Shown: positions 51,017-59,760, numbered from the stretch's first letter. The stretch is 64,000 bases of DNA from Spirosoma pollinicola (GCF_002831565.1 NZ_CP025096.1:5881014-5945013); one strand, 5' to 3'. Numbers and translations: made by a program. The notes: generated by a model not told the origin, from the letters alone.

Positions 51017-51580
51017 ATGAAAAATCACATCTCACCAGCCATTCGGCTTACGCTTGTTCTGCTGGTTGTTCTCTCCATTATTTATCCGCTCGTTATCGCC
51101 GGTGTTGCCAGGTTAGCGCCGGGAGAAGGGAAAGGCGAAACAGTTAATGTTAACGGTAAAGTCGTTGGCTATGCGCTGGTCGGTCAGAAGTTTACCGAAG
51201 ATCGGTATTTTGACAGTCGCCCGTCGGCGGTAGAGTACAATGCTGCGGGATCGGCCGGGTCGAACAAAGGGCCTTCCAATCCTGATTATCTGAAAGTGGT
51301 TCAGGCGCGTATCGACACGTTTATGGTGCATAATCCGGGCGTGAAAAAAGCCGATATTCCGGCTGAACTGGTTACGGCATCCGGCTCGGGATTAGACCCT
51401 GATTTGTCGCCCGCAGCGGCTAAAATTCAGGTGGCGCGTATTGCCAGCGTTCGGGGTATCAGCGCCGAAATGCTGAATCAACTTGTAGACGAACACACAA
51501 AAGGCCCGTTGGTGGGCTTATTTGGCCCATCGACGGTGAACGTTCTGAAGTTGAACGTGGCACTGGACGAATTGAAATGA
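51017..51580 (+). CDS. kdpC: Potassium-transporting ATPase subunit C
   Basis: This 187-residue single-pass membrane protein has a helix at about 9-30 (IRLTLVLLVVLSIIYPLVIAG). The conserved YFDSRPSAVEYNAAGSAGSN and GSGLDPDLSPAAAKIQVARIA stretches follow, both KdpC hallmarks. KdpC supports K+ and ATP binding in the complex. The start follows a GC-rich repeat by 7 bases. A small hairpin follows the stop before the porin gene. Confidence 0.96.
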   Translation: MKNHISPAIRLTLVLLVVLSIIYPLVIAGVARLAPGEGKGETVNVNGKVVGYALVGQKFTEDRYFDSRPSAVEYNAAGSAGSNKGPSNPDYLKVVQARIDTFMVHNPGVKKADIPAELVTASGSGLDPDLSPAAAKIQVARIASVRGISAEMLNQLVDEHTKGPLVGLFGPSTVNVLKLNVALDELK

Positions 51581-51586
51581 ATTATT

Positions 51587-51615
51587 GTACCCAACAGCTG
51601 GAAACTCTTGGGTAC
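51587..51615. terminator. Hairpin between kdpC and the porin gene
   Basis: GTACCCAA at 51587-51594 pairs with TTGGGTAC at 51608-51615, extended by an imperfect inner stem. No T run follows, so it may act in RNA processing instead of termination. Confidence 0.5.
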
Positions 51616-51643
51616 GATATAATTTGAGTACAACAAAACAACC

Positions 51644-52783
51644 ATGAAAAGTAAAGCGTACATTTTTATAACTACAGCCTGTTCGGTGCTGTCTATACCG
51701 GTACTGGCACAAACGGTTATGGATTCTACCAGCACTACATCACAGGCGGCACCTCAATCGGGACTGACGTTCTCGGGTTACGTCGAAGCTTATTACACCC
51801 ACGATTTCACGGCACCGAAAACGAGTCAGGAACGGCCGGGATTTTTATACAACCACAAGCGAAACCGGGAAGTAAATGTAAACCTGGCTTTTGTGAAAGG
51901 AGCATATGTCAGCGAGCGCGTCCGGGCGAATCTGGCTATACAGGTGGGGACTTATGGGCAGTATAATTATGCCGCCGAACAGCCCTTGCTAAGAAACGTG
52001 TATGAGGCCAACGTGGGCGTGAAATTGAGTAAAACGAAAGACCTGTGGCTTGATGCCGGAATTTTCTCGTCGCACATCGGCTTCGAAAGCGCGATTTCGA
52101 AAGATTGCTGGACGTTGACACGGAGCATACTGGCCGAAAATTCACCCTATTATTTATCGGGAGCCAAGCTTACATATAATACGCCTAATGGAAAATGGAC
52201 ATTGCTGGGTTCGGTACTGAACGGCTGGCAGCGGATTGCCAAACTGCCGGGTTATTCCGGGCCGTCAATCAGTACACAGATTCAATATAAGCCGAGTGCC
52301 AATCTTGTCCTGAACTGGAGCACATTCATTGGCAGCGACCGCCCCGATTCGTTAAAGCAGGCCCGTTTCTTCAATAATTTCTACGCGATCATTAACCCAA
52401 ATGGAAAATTCAGTACGATTCTGGGCTTTGATATTGGGTCGGATCGGAAGCCGGTTGGTGCCGATGGTCGTCGGGTAGGTTCAGGAAGTTATATGTGGTA
52501 TTCGCCGGTGGCCATTGTGCGGTATTCGGTGAGTGATGCCGTGAAACTGGCTGGTCGGGTTGAGTATTATGACGATAAAAGCGGAGTTATCATTGCTACG
52601 GGCACACCTGATGGATTTAAAACATGGGGGTACTCGCTCAATTTCGATTACTTTATTCTGCCCAACGCGGTCTTTAGAATCGAAGGAAAAGTATATGATA
52701 GCCGGGATGCTATCTTCGAATCAAAGACCAATCCAAGTAAAACAAACACCTCACTGACGACGAGTTTGGCGGTAAGTTTTTAA
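51644..52783 (+). CDS. Outer-membrane beta-barrel porin linked to kdp
   Basis: This 379-residue protein has a signal peptide (cleavage after VLAQ). A beta-barrel body is rich in alternating hydrophobic strands (GLTFSGYVEAYYTHDF, VNVNLAFVKGAYV, LNWSTFIGSD) and ends in an aromatic C-terminal residue (AVSF), as outer-membrane barrels do. It resembles the putative beta-barrel porin-2 (OmpL-like) group. Its place between kdpC and the sensor gene suggests that it supplies K+ or another ion to the pump across the outer membrane (inference). The operon seems to be continuous. Confidence 0.82.
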   Translation: MKSKAYIFITTACSVLSIPVLAQTVMDSTSTTSQAAPQSGLTFSGYVEAYYTHDFTAPKTSQERPGFLYNHKRNREVNVNLAFVKGAYVSERVRANLAIQVGTYGQYNYAAEQPLLRNVYEANVGVKLSKTKDLWLDAGIFSSHIGFESAISKDCWTLTRSILAENSPYYLSGAKLTYNTPNGKWTLLGSVLNGWQRIAKLPGYSGPSISTQIQYKPSANLVLNWSTFIGSDRPDSLKQARFFNNFYAIINPNGKFSTILGFDIGSDRKPVGADGRRVGSGSYMWYSPVAIVRYSVSDAVKLAGRVEYYDDKSGVIIATGTPDGFKTWGYSLNFDYFILPNAVFRIEGKVYDSRDAIFESKTNPSKTNTSLTTSLAVSF

Positions 52784-52808
52784 ATATTCTAACACAGAGA
52801 TTTTGGGA

Positions 52809-52898
52809 CACAGAGATTCACTGAGACGCACGGAGATACACAGAGATTTAATAAAAAACTTTTCTGTGTATCTCCGTGCGTCTCAGTGAATCTCTGTG
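52809..52898. repeat. Perfect 36-bp inverted repeat, CACAGAG/ACGGAG family
   Basis: Arms 52809-52844 and 52863-52898 are perfect complements with an 18-nt loop. Each arm contains iterated CACAGAGA and ACGGAGA units. The last three bases of the right arm are a GTG in frame with the next gene, which could be misread as its start. A related element lies at 38957-39010. Confidence 0.92.
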
Positions 52899-52913
52899 GC
52901 AAAAAAAAACACC

Positions 52914-54038
52914 ATGAACCCGAACGACCAGAACGCCGAGCATTTTCTGAACCTTCTCCGCCAGTCCCGGCGGGGGAAGTTCAAGGTTTATATTGGGATG
53001 AGTGCAGGCGTGGGTAAATCATACCGGATGTTGCAGGAAGCGCATGCGTTGCTACGGGCTGGAATCGACGTAAAAATCGGATTCATCGAAACGCACAACC
53101 GAGCCGAAACACAGTCACTTATTGCGGGACTTCCCATCATTCCACGCCGTACGTTGTTTTATAAAGGGCGCGAACTGGATGAACTGGACTTACAGGCCGT
53201 CGTCAACCTGCATCCCGAACTGGTCATTGTTGATGAACTGGCGCATACCAACATTCCCGGCTCGAAAAACGAGAAACGCTGGCAGGATGTCGTCGAGATC
53301 CTGGAAGCTGGTATCAATGTCATTAGCGCCGTGAACATTCAGCATATCGAAAGCCTGTACTCGTCGGTTCGCGGCATTACGGGCATCGACGTGACCGAGC
53401 GGGTACCCGACCGGATTTTGCAAATGGCCGATGAGGTGGTAAACATCGACCTGACCGCCGACGAACTGATTACCCGGCTCAAAGACGGAAAAATTTATGA
53501 TCGGGCGAAGGTGCAAACCGCGCTGAGTAATTTCTTTCAGCCCGAAAAGATTCTGCAGCTGCGCGAACTGGCGCTACGTGAGGTAGCCACGGCCGTTGAG
53601 CGCAAGATTGAAACGTCGGTACCATCCAATTTGAAGGCCAAGCCGGAGCGGTTTATGGCGGCTATCAGTTCCAATCATGAGATTGCCCGGCACGTTATTC
53701 GCAAAACCGCCCGGCTGGCGGCTTATTATAACTCGCGCTGGTTTGTGCTGTATGTGCAAACACCCTCCGAAAGCTCTGACCGTATTAAACTCGATCTGCA
53801 ACGCCATTTAATTAACAATCTCAAACTGGCAACCGAACTTGGCGCAGAGGTTATTCAGGTGAAAGACCGTAACATTGTTAACAGCATCATGGCCGAAGTT
53901 GAGAAACGAAACGTGACAACGGTCTGCATTGGAAAGCCGCACCTTACACTCATTCAAATCATCTTGAGAACCAATGCCTTCAATCAGCTTCTCACCAAAC
54001 TGTCGGGGTCCAATACCGACCTGATTATACTATCCTAA
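52914..54038 (+). CDS. kdpD: KdpD sensor half: ATPase plus USP domain, no kinase
   Basis: The ATG at 52914 gives 374 residues. The preceding GTG at 52896 lies in a repeat. The N-terminal KdpD domain has Walker A GMSAGVGKS at 28-36 and the LVIVDELAHTN Walker B region. It continues with ERVPDRILQMADEVVNIDLT, all family hallmarks. A universal-stress-protein domain (about 250-370) follows. The four-helix membrane part and the histidine kinase of classical KdpD are missing. The following gene encodes a separate kinase, so the sensor is split into two proteins. Confidence 0.9.
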   Translation: MNPNDQNAEHFLNLLRQSRRGKFKVYIGMSAGVGKSYRMLQEAHALLRAGIDVKIGFIETHNRAETQSLIAGLPIIPRRTLFYKGRELDELDLQAVVNLHPELVIVDELAHTNIPGSKNEKRWQDVVEILEAGINVISAVNIQHIESLYSSVRGITGIDVTERVPDRILQMADEVVNIDLTADELITRLKDGKIYDRAKVQTALSNFFQPEKILQLRELALREVATAVERKIETSVPSNLKAKPERFMAAISSNHEIARHVIRKTARLAAYYNSRWFVLYVQTPSESSDRIKLDLQRHLINNLKLATELGAEVIQVKDRNIVNSIMAEVEKRNVTTVCIGKPHLTLIQIILRTNAFNQLLTKLSGSNTDLIILS

Positions 54039-54047
54039 TGGAAAACA

Positions 54048-54132
54048 GATCATTATGATTTTTATGAGCAAAAATGATTGTTCGTAAGCGGCTCTAAAAA
54101 GATCATTCCTGATCATAAAAATCATAATGATC
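54048..54132. repeat. Perfect 20-bp inverted repeat between sensor half and kinase
   Basis: GATCATTATGATTTTTATGA at 54048-54067 pairs perfectly with 54113-54132 across 45 bases. It starts 9 bases after the KdpD-half stop and ends 26 bases before the kinase start. Confidence 0.85.
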
Positions 54133-54158
54133 CGTGTTCCCTTCAATGCCTACCACAG

Positions 54159-55961
54159 ATGACTATCAAAAGCAAAATAGCAGCCGCTCTGGCCTTTATG
54201 TTCGCCATTGTTATAACCCTGGGCGGTTTGGGAGCATATTATCTGAATGAGCTATCCAACGATTCGCAGGCGATTTTGAAAGACAATTACATCTCGCTCG
54301 AATATGCCAGCAATATGCAAAAGGCATTGGCGATGATTACCAATCCAGTTGAGAAAGACCCGGAAGGTATACCCGAGTTTGATCGGAACCTGAAAAAACA
54401 GGAGGCTAATGTAACTGAAGTGGGCGAGAAGGAAGCCACCGTAAAACTGCGCCAGGAGTTTAGTCGATTACGAAGTGGCGCCAATGACCCGCTCGTCATT
54501 GCGCATGTCCAGCAGCAGCTCTTTACGCTCGATGACCTTAACCGACAAGCAATTGTCCGTAAGAACGAGGTGGCCAAGCAAACGGCTAAAGATGCTCTCT
54601 CATGGTTGGCTGTTGTTGGTACAGTGTGTTTTTTAGTCCTGTTTTCGTTCATAATCAACTTTCCAGGTTATGTAGCCAATCCCGTTCGCGAGCTAACGCG
54701 GGGTATCAAACAGGTCGCCAAACGAAATTTTGAAGAGCGATTGCATATTGATTCCAGCGATGAGTTCGGCGATTTAGCCCGATCCTTTAACTCAATGGCG
54801 CAAAAGCTGGACGAATATGAACACTCAAATCTGGCGCGGGTGCTGTTCGAAAAGCGCCGTATCGACACACTCATTCGGATTATGAGCGAAGGCATTGTGG
54901 GCATGGATGAGAACAAGCGCATTTTGTTTGCCAACCCGGTGGCCTGCCGGTTGCTGGGTGTTCAGGAGTCGCAATTGTTGGGGCAGTATGCGCCAGATGT
55001 AGCCGCGTCGAATGACCTGATGCGTACACTTATTCAGGATGTTATGACTGGAAACGCGACAGAGTCCGAACGAAATGGTTTCCTGAAAATATATGATCAG
55101 GGTGTGGATGAACCCGGTAAAGAAAGTTATTTCAACCGGCGGACGCATACCGTTGAGGTGACCCGAACCGGCGAAGAGCAACCTCAACTGGCGGGTTATG
55201 TGATGGTTCTGGAAAACATAACGCCCTACAAAGAGCTTGATCTGGCCAAAACCAACTTCATCGCTACCATATCGCACGAGCTTAAAACCCCGCTATCAAG
55301 CAGCAAAATGAGCCTTAAGTTATTGGAAGACAGTCGAGTAGGGGAGTTAAATGACGAACAAAAAGCGCTTCTTGCCAATGTTGGCGACGACATAAACCGG
55401 CTGCTTAATCTAACCGGCGAATTGCTCAACATGGCCCAGGTTGAATCGGGGCAGATTCAACTGAATATTCAACCCGTTGCTCCGGCCGACATTGTCAATT
55501 ACGCTACGAATGCCCTTCGGGTAGCTGCCGAAAATAAACACATTTCACTGGCGGTAAAGGCTCCCGAAACGTTGACTGTTGTGCTTGCCGACCCCGACAA
55601 GGCATCCTGGGTACTGGTCAACTTTCTTTCCAATGCCATCCGGCACAGTCCTGCCGATGGTGTTATTGAGATAGAGGCCCGGCAAGTTGATGCATTCGTT
55701 GAATTTCGGGTGCGCGATCATGGCTCGGGTATCCGGCCCGAACACCAGAACAGGGTATTTGATCGCTATTTTAAAGCGCCCGGTATAACTGGAAATGGTA
55801 ATGGATCTACACTTGGAGGAACAGGCCTTGGCCTGGCGATTTCGAGCGAATTTATTCAGAGTATGAATGGTCAAATTGGTCTGGATACGACCGTTACGGA
55901 TGGAGCCGCTTTCTTTTTTCGACTGCCCATCGACCAGGAGTTGGTGAATACGCGTAGATAA
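54159..55961 (+). CDS. HAMP-PAS histidine kinase of the kdp cluster
   Basis: The ATG at 54159 gives 600 residues. Two transmembrane helices (about 7-27 and 149-170) flank a ~120-residue periplasmic helical region. HAMP (about 170-222), a PAS domain (about 235-355), and HisKA with phospho-acceptor His373 (ISHELKTPLS) follow. HATPase includes NAIRHS (N box) and GGTGLGLAIS (G2). It likely pairs with the sigma-54 regulator at 42859 (context). It would replace the kinase part of KdpD. Ligand unknown. Confidence 0.93.
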   Translation: MTIKSKIAAALAFMFAIVITLGGLGAYYLNELSNDSQAILKDNYISLEYASNMQKALAMITNPVEKDPEGIPEFDRNLKKQEANVTEVGEKEATVKLRQEFSRLRSGANDPLVIAHVQQQLFTLDDLNRQAIVRKNEVAKQTAKDALSWLAVVGTVCFLVLFSFIINFPGYVANPVRELTRGIKQVAKRNFEERLHIDSSDEFGDLARSFNSMAQKLDEYEHSNLARVLFEKRRIDTLIRIMSEGIVGMDENKRILFANPVACRLLGVQESQLLGQYAPDVAASNDLMRTLIQDVMTGNATESERNGFLKIYDQGVDEPGKESYFNRRTHTVEVTRTGEEQPQLAGYVMVLENITPYKELDLAKTNFIATISHELKTPLSSSKMSLKLLEDSRVGELNDEQKALLANVGDDINRLLNLTGELLNMAQVESGQIQLNIQPVAPADIVNYATNALRVAAENKHISLAVKAPETLTVVLADPDKASWVLVNFLSNAIRHSPADGVIEIEARQVDAFVEFRVRDHGSGIRPEHQNRVFDRYFKAPGITGNGNGSTLGGTGLGLAISSEFIQSMNGQIGLDTTVTDGAAFFFRLPIDQELVNTRR

Positions 55962-55999
55962 GTTGGGGTAGGTGCTTATATGTTTTACCACCGATATTA

Positions 56000-56151
56000 C
56001 CACCCCCAACCCCCTCCTAAAACAGGAGGGGGCTATGCAAAAGGGTATTTCAGTCTCGTCTCCAACTATATAAAACTATATAAAGAAGGGACTAGGACAA
56101 GAATAACCCGTTACAAAGCCCCCTCCTGTTTTAGGAGGGGGTTGGGGGTGG
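56000..56151. repeat. 35-bp inverted repeat with CCCCCTCCT/AGGAGGGGG core
   Basis: Arms 56000-56034 and 56117-56151 are perfect complements, separated by 82 bases. Each arm contains the short hairpin that also forms the terminator at 41736-41760. It lies between the kinase and ThuA genes. Confidence 0.9.
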
Positions 56152-56198
56152 TCGGGCCGGTAAATGGCTGGTTATTAAAACTTACTTTATAGCAGAAG

Positions 56199-57032
56199 AT
56201 GAATCGAATCAGTACAGTCGCCTTTGTTTGTTTATTCCTGAGTTTGATCATCCCGACTCATAGCCACAGCCAATCGGTTAACTGGAAAAAAGTGAAGGTG
56301 CTGGTTTTTACCAAAAATGGCAAAGGCTACGTTCACGATAATATTCCCAATGCCGTTCTGTGCATTCAAAAGCTTGGTAAGGAAAATGGGTTCTCCGTCG
56401 ATGTGTCCGACCAGCCAGTTGTCTTTTCTGAAGATAATCTGAAAAAGTACACCCTTCTTGTTTTTCCCAGTACTAACAACGACGTGTTCGATACTGATGC
56501 CCAGCGGCTGGCTTTCCGGCGGTATATTGAAGCGGGAGGTGGATTTGTTGGTATCCATTCGGTAATGGGTACGGAGCGAAACTGGACCTGGTTCAAGCGC
56601 ATGATCGGTGGTACATTTGCCTGGCACCCTAAATTTCAGAAATTTACGGTTGAGGTGATCGACACCAAAAACACGTCGATGCAGGGCTTGCCCAAGGTCT
56701 GGCAAAAGGAAGATGAGTTTTACTTTACGAAGGATATGTCGCCCGGACCGACGGTGATTATGGCCAATGATTTGACCACGCTCAACGACGAGCCCGAGAA
56801 AGTGAAACAGTTCGAAGGTTCCTATACAAAGCTGTACCCATCGGCCTGGTATTATAATTTCGATGGCGGCTATACCTGGTGTACAACCCTCGGCCATGCC
56901 AAAACAGATTACGAAAGCGACGCTACGTTTATCAAACACATCTTTCAGGGCATCCGTTACGTAGCCGGGCAGGTCACGAAAATCGACTATAACAAAGCCT
57001 ACGCCGATTCAAGGGATACACCCATCCGGTGA
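56199..57032 (+). CDS. Exported ThuA-domain protein
   Basis: This 277-residue protein has a signal peptide (cleavage near HSHSQ) and a single ThuA-like domain of the class I glutamine-amidotransferase-like fold. Family motifs are KVLVFTKNGKGYVHDNI, the FRRYIEAGGGFVGIHSV turn, a YFTKDM segment and SAWYYNFDGGYTWCTTLGH. ThuA proteins are linked to trehalose and other sugar use (family knowledge), which fits the nearby oxidoreductases and SMP-30 but is not proven. It stands alone downstream of a repeat. Confidence 0.88.
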   Translation: MNRISTVAFVCLFLSLIIPTHSHSQSVNWKKVKVLVFTKNGKGYVHDNIPNAVLCIQKLGKENGFSVDVSDQPVVFSEDNLKKYTLLVFPSTNNDVFDTDAQRLAFRRYIEAGGGFVGIHSVMGTERNWTWFKRMIGGTFAWHPKFQKFTVEVIDTKNTSMQGLPKVWQKEDEFYFTKDMSPGPTVIMANDLTTLNDEPEKVKQFEGSYTKLYPSAWYYNFDGGYTWCTTLGHAKTDYESDATFIKHIFQGIRYVAGQVTKIDYNKAYADSRDTPIR

Positions 57033-57140
57033 GTTCATGGCCGTAAGTACGCAAATGGATAATGAACTGAGCGGGTGGCCATTCTACACTGTACATTTAT
57101 TTAGGTACCTACTGTAACAAATCGTTTGTTTTTCGTACTA

Positions 57141-57443
57141 ATGGATCAAAAACCAGACTGTACCATGCAAACACGTATAAATACACTGAAGTGGGCTTCC
57201 TGTCAATATGCTCACCAACCCCTCGACCAGCTAACGGATGAGCAACTACTTGTTCGGCGGACCAAAAATCGGCAGGCGCTCGGTGTTGTCGCTATGTTCA
57301 TGGCATTAATGGTTGTGATGGCCTTTGTACTGGACGGGTATCTGGTAGCAGCCTGCACATCGGTTATGATTCCTGCCCTCGACGATTACGAGAAGAAACG
57401 AAAAGCCATCAAGAGAGAATCGCGCAAACGAAACCTACGTTGA
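57141..57443 (+). CDS. Small membrane protein ahead of an ECF sigma factor
   Basis: This 100-residue protein starts at ATG 57141. A TTG at 57126 would add five residues. The N-terminal half is polar. Residues of about 48-73 (ALGVVAMFMALMVVMAFVLDG) form one or two transmembrane segments, and the tail is strongly basic (KKRKAIKRESRKRNLR). It is cotranscribed with the sigma gene, which starts inside its stop codon. No family recognised. A role in sigma control is possible from context. Confidence 0.55.
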   Translation: MDQKPDCTMQTRINTLKWASCQYAHQPLDQLTDEQLLVRRTKNRQALGVVAMFMALMVVMAFVLDGYLVAACTSVMIPALDDYEKKRKAIKRESRKRNLR

Positions 57444-57904
57444 CGCTACAGGACGAGTTTATCGAACAGATACAAAAACACCAGGCGTTACTCAACAAAC
57501 TGGTGTTTCTGTATGCTGATCAGACCGAAGACCGGCACGACCTGCATCAGGAGATTTTACTACAGGCCTGGCGGTCGTATCCTACTTTTCGGGGAGAGGC
57601 CAAATTCTCGACCTGGCTCTACCGGGTTGGCTTAAATGTGTCTTTGACCAAACTCAATGATAAAAAACAGCAACTGTCTGCTGAACTGGAGGATACTATT
57701 CAGAGTCCGCCAGCTTCGTTTGAGTCCGATGATCACCTTCGGCACATACTCCAGCAGTTTAACACACTGGATAGAACCCTGCTTGTGATGAGTATGGACG
57801 GTTATACAAACGACGAAATCGCGGAGACACTAGGCATCAGATCAGGCAATGTACGCACGAAACTGCATCGACTCCGCCAAAAAATAGAGACACTATGGGT
57901 CTGA
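57440..57904 (+). CDS. ECF-type RNA polymerase sigma factor
   Basis: This 154-residue sigma-70-family factor has region 2 (ADQTEDRHDLHQEILLQAWRS, then FSTWLYRVGLNVSL) and a region 4 helix-turn-helix (NDEIAETLGIRSGNVRTKLHRL). It starts with TTG at 57440, overlapping the TGA of the previous gene. Its stop overlaps the start of the next gene by 10 bases. This tight packing suggests translational coupling. The neighbours are small membrane proteins, so regulation by a membrane partner is plausible though unproven. Confidence 0.9.
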   Translation: MTLQDEFIEQIQKHQALLNKLVFLYADQTEDRHDLHQEILLQAWRSYPTFRGEAKFSTWLYRVGLNVSLTKLNDKKQQLSAELEDTIQSPPASFESDDHLRHILQQFNTLDRTLLVMSMDGYTNDEIAETLGIRSGNVRTKLHRLRQKIETLWV

Positions 57905-58503
57905 CTGATCGCTGGGAAAATATGAATTGGCAAATGTCGGAGTTTTCGTATGCGAAAGCCGATTTGCTGACCGAACTTAAAAAACAATCGAAAAGCGATA
58001 TTGCCAAACTGCTGAATGTCTATAAGCGGCAGTTTGCAGGGATGTTAGTGTTGACAGTTGTCACGCCCCTGTTTGCCTTGTTAAAACCGAACGACTTGGA
58101 ATACGTAGTATCAATTGGCATTGTCTGGTCATACTGCCTGATCCTGAGTGTGTTCTTGACTATCAAATTCATTCGCTTTAAACTGCCGGACCTCTCACTC
58201 CGAACATCCAATGCCATTCGAGCATCGCTCGTATTTGTGCGTGAAGTCAACTCATTTCAAGGTGATTTTATCGCTCTTTATGCGCCTATTTTGTTTTTAG
58301 GTAGCCTGCTGGCTATACTTACCTACGGTGGGAAACGGTTGTCAATCATTTTTTCAGATCCCTTTTCAATAATGGTTATCGTTGTCTCAACCCTGTTGAT
58401 TATCTGGGCAGCTAAGATCATGAAACGGTTTCTGATTAGTGGCCGCTGTATAACAATGATTGCGAAACTGGAGGAATATCTGCAACTACTGGAACAACCC
58501 TGA
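57895..58503 (+). CDS. Membrane protein coupled to the ECF sigma gene
   Basis: This 202-residue protein overlaps the sigma gene by 10 bases. The first 50 residues are charged and helical (FSYAKADLLTELKKQSKSDIAK). Four hydrophobic stretches follow at about 50-70, 75-95, 135-150 and 160-180. The polar cytoplasmic N-terminal helix before the membrane part is a common layout for anti-sigma factors, but no zinc-binding HxxxCxxC motif is present. Its role as a regulator of the sigma factor is an inference from operon position. Confidence 0.55.
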   Translation: MGLTDRWENMNWQMSEFSYAKADLLTELKKQSKSDIAKLLNVYKRQFAGMLVLTVVTPLFALLKPNDLEYVVSIGIVWSYCLILSVFLTIKFIRFKLPDLSLRTSNAIRASLVFVREVNSFQGDFIALYAPILFLGSLLAILTYGGKRLSIIFSDPFSIMVIVVSTLLIIWAAKIMKRFLISGRCITMIAKLEEYLQLLEQP

Positions 58504-58729
58504 TCTCGAAAAATTTAAGCTATACTCTCCTGGAGCCGCTGGTGAGTGTTGGTTAGTTAGACTATTTGAAAATTGTTGGTAACCATTGATTATCAAGGTA
58601 GTGATTACTAGTTAGTCAAACATAACTTACTAATCGACAGGTAAATAAACAGATGCCGGGATTAGTTTTATGCCTTTGGTCGCTTACTGCTTATAGAAAT
58701 AGAAATTTACCTAGAAGTTACGCTCGCAC
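58504..58729. other. Intergenic region before the SMP-30 gene
   Basis: A 226-base gap with no gene seen. No firm promoter was identified. Confidence 0.4.
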
Positions 58730-59653
58730 ATGAACAATTACATCCGGTCCGGATTTATGGTGGCAATCTTCCTGACTGTATCCGGGAAGCTATTTAGCCA
58801 ATCGACTACTATGCCAGAGGTTGCTACAGAAACCATTATTGCGCCGAACGCCACACTTCAGAAAATTTCCAGCCAGTTTAAATTTACCGAAGGCCCGGCC
58901 GCCGATAAAACCGGAGCCGTTTACTTTACAGACCAGCCTAACGATAAAATCTGGAAGTATGATGTTGATGGCAAGCTGTCACTTTATATGGACAAAACGG
59001 GCCGCTCCAACGGCATGTATTTCGACAAAAAAGGAAATCTGATTACCTGCGCCGACGAAAAAAACGAGATATGGTCTATTAGCCCGGATAAAAAAATTAC
59101 CGTTCTGTTTACCGATTTTCAAGGGCACAAGGTAAATGGTCCCAATGATTTGTGGATTTCTCCTAAGGGTGATATCTACTTCACCGACCCGTATTACCAG
59201 CGCGATTACTGGGAGCGGAAAGCTCCGGAAATCGACGGACAGAAGGTCTATTTTCTGGCTAAAGGTAAAAAAGAGGCAGTCATCGTTGATGCCGACTTAA
59301 AGCAACCCAACGGTATTGTTGGCACGCCCGATGGGAAGCACCTGTTTGTTGCCGACATTCGGGATAACAAGACGTACAAATACGACATACAGGCCGACGG
59401 CAGCCTGAAAAACCGCCAGCTTTACGTGAGCCAGGGCTCTGATGGTATGACGCTTGATGACAAGGGCAACCTCTACCTGACAGGTAAGGGTGTTACAGTA
59501 TACGGCCCGGATCGGGTAAAAATTGAGACGATTCCGGTGCCTGCCGGTTGGGTTGGCAATATCTGTTTTGGTGGAAAAGACCGTAGTATGCTGTTTATTA
59601 CGGCATCGGATTCGGTCTTTACGCTTCAAACGAAAGTAAAAGGGGCGAAATAA
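58730..59653 (+). CDS. SMP-30/gluconolactonase-family protein
   Basis: This 307-residue exported protein has a signal peptide ending near LFSQ and a six-bladed beta-propeller of the SMP-30/Gluconolactonase/LRE group. Typical pieces are FTEGPAADKTGAVYFTDQPN (first metal-ligand Glu), GPNDLWISPKGDIYFTDPYY, and PNGIVGTPDGKHLFVAD with the catalytic-region Asn and Asp. The likely reaction is hydrolysis of a sugar lactone. The product of a Gfo/Idh/MocA dehydrogenase is often such a lactone, though those genes are 17 kb away. Confidence 0.9.
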   Translation: MNNYIRSGFMVAIFLTVSGKLFSQSTTMPEVATETIIAPNATLQKISSQFKFTEGPAADKTGAVYFTDQPNDKIWKYDVDGKLSLYMDKTGRSNGMYFDKKGNLITCADEKNEIWSISPDKKITVLFTDFQGHKVNGPNDLWISPKGDIYFTDPYYQRDYWERKAPEIDGQKVYFLAKGKKEAVIVDADLKQPNGIVGTPDGKHLFVADIRDNKTYKYDIQADGSLKNRQLYVSQGSDGMTLDDKGNLYLTGKGVTVYGPDRVKIETIPVPAGWVGNICFGGKDRSMLFITASDSVFTLQTKVKGAK

Positions 59654-59670
59654 AGGTAAGTTTCTGACGC

Positions 59671-59760
59671 GCTGGCGCGGACATTCGCCCGTGCCTTTGT
59701 ATGAGCGCGAGTATAGACTCGCTGTATTATCGGGATCGCCGGATGCCCGCTCGCTTACAC
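59671..59760. repeat. Four-hairpin palindromic element, degraded copy 3
   Basis: The left hairpin GCGCGGACATTCGCCCGTGC (59675-59694) matches the first hairpin of the copy at 11370. GCGAGTATAGACTCGC (59707-59722) is a second hairpin. The third and fourth hairpins are not recognisable. The right spacer complement (TACACAAA) is only partly kept. Confidence 0.65.

Noticed and set aside
56232..56939. 235-codon frame opposite the ThuA gene
   Set aside because: ThuA motifs and a signal peptide are on the plus strand. The other frame is a shadow.
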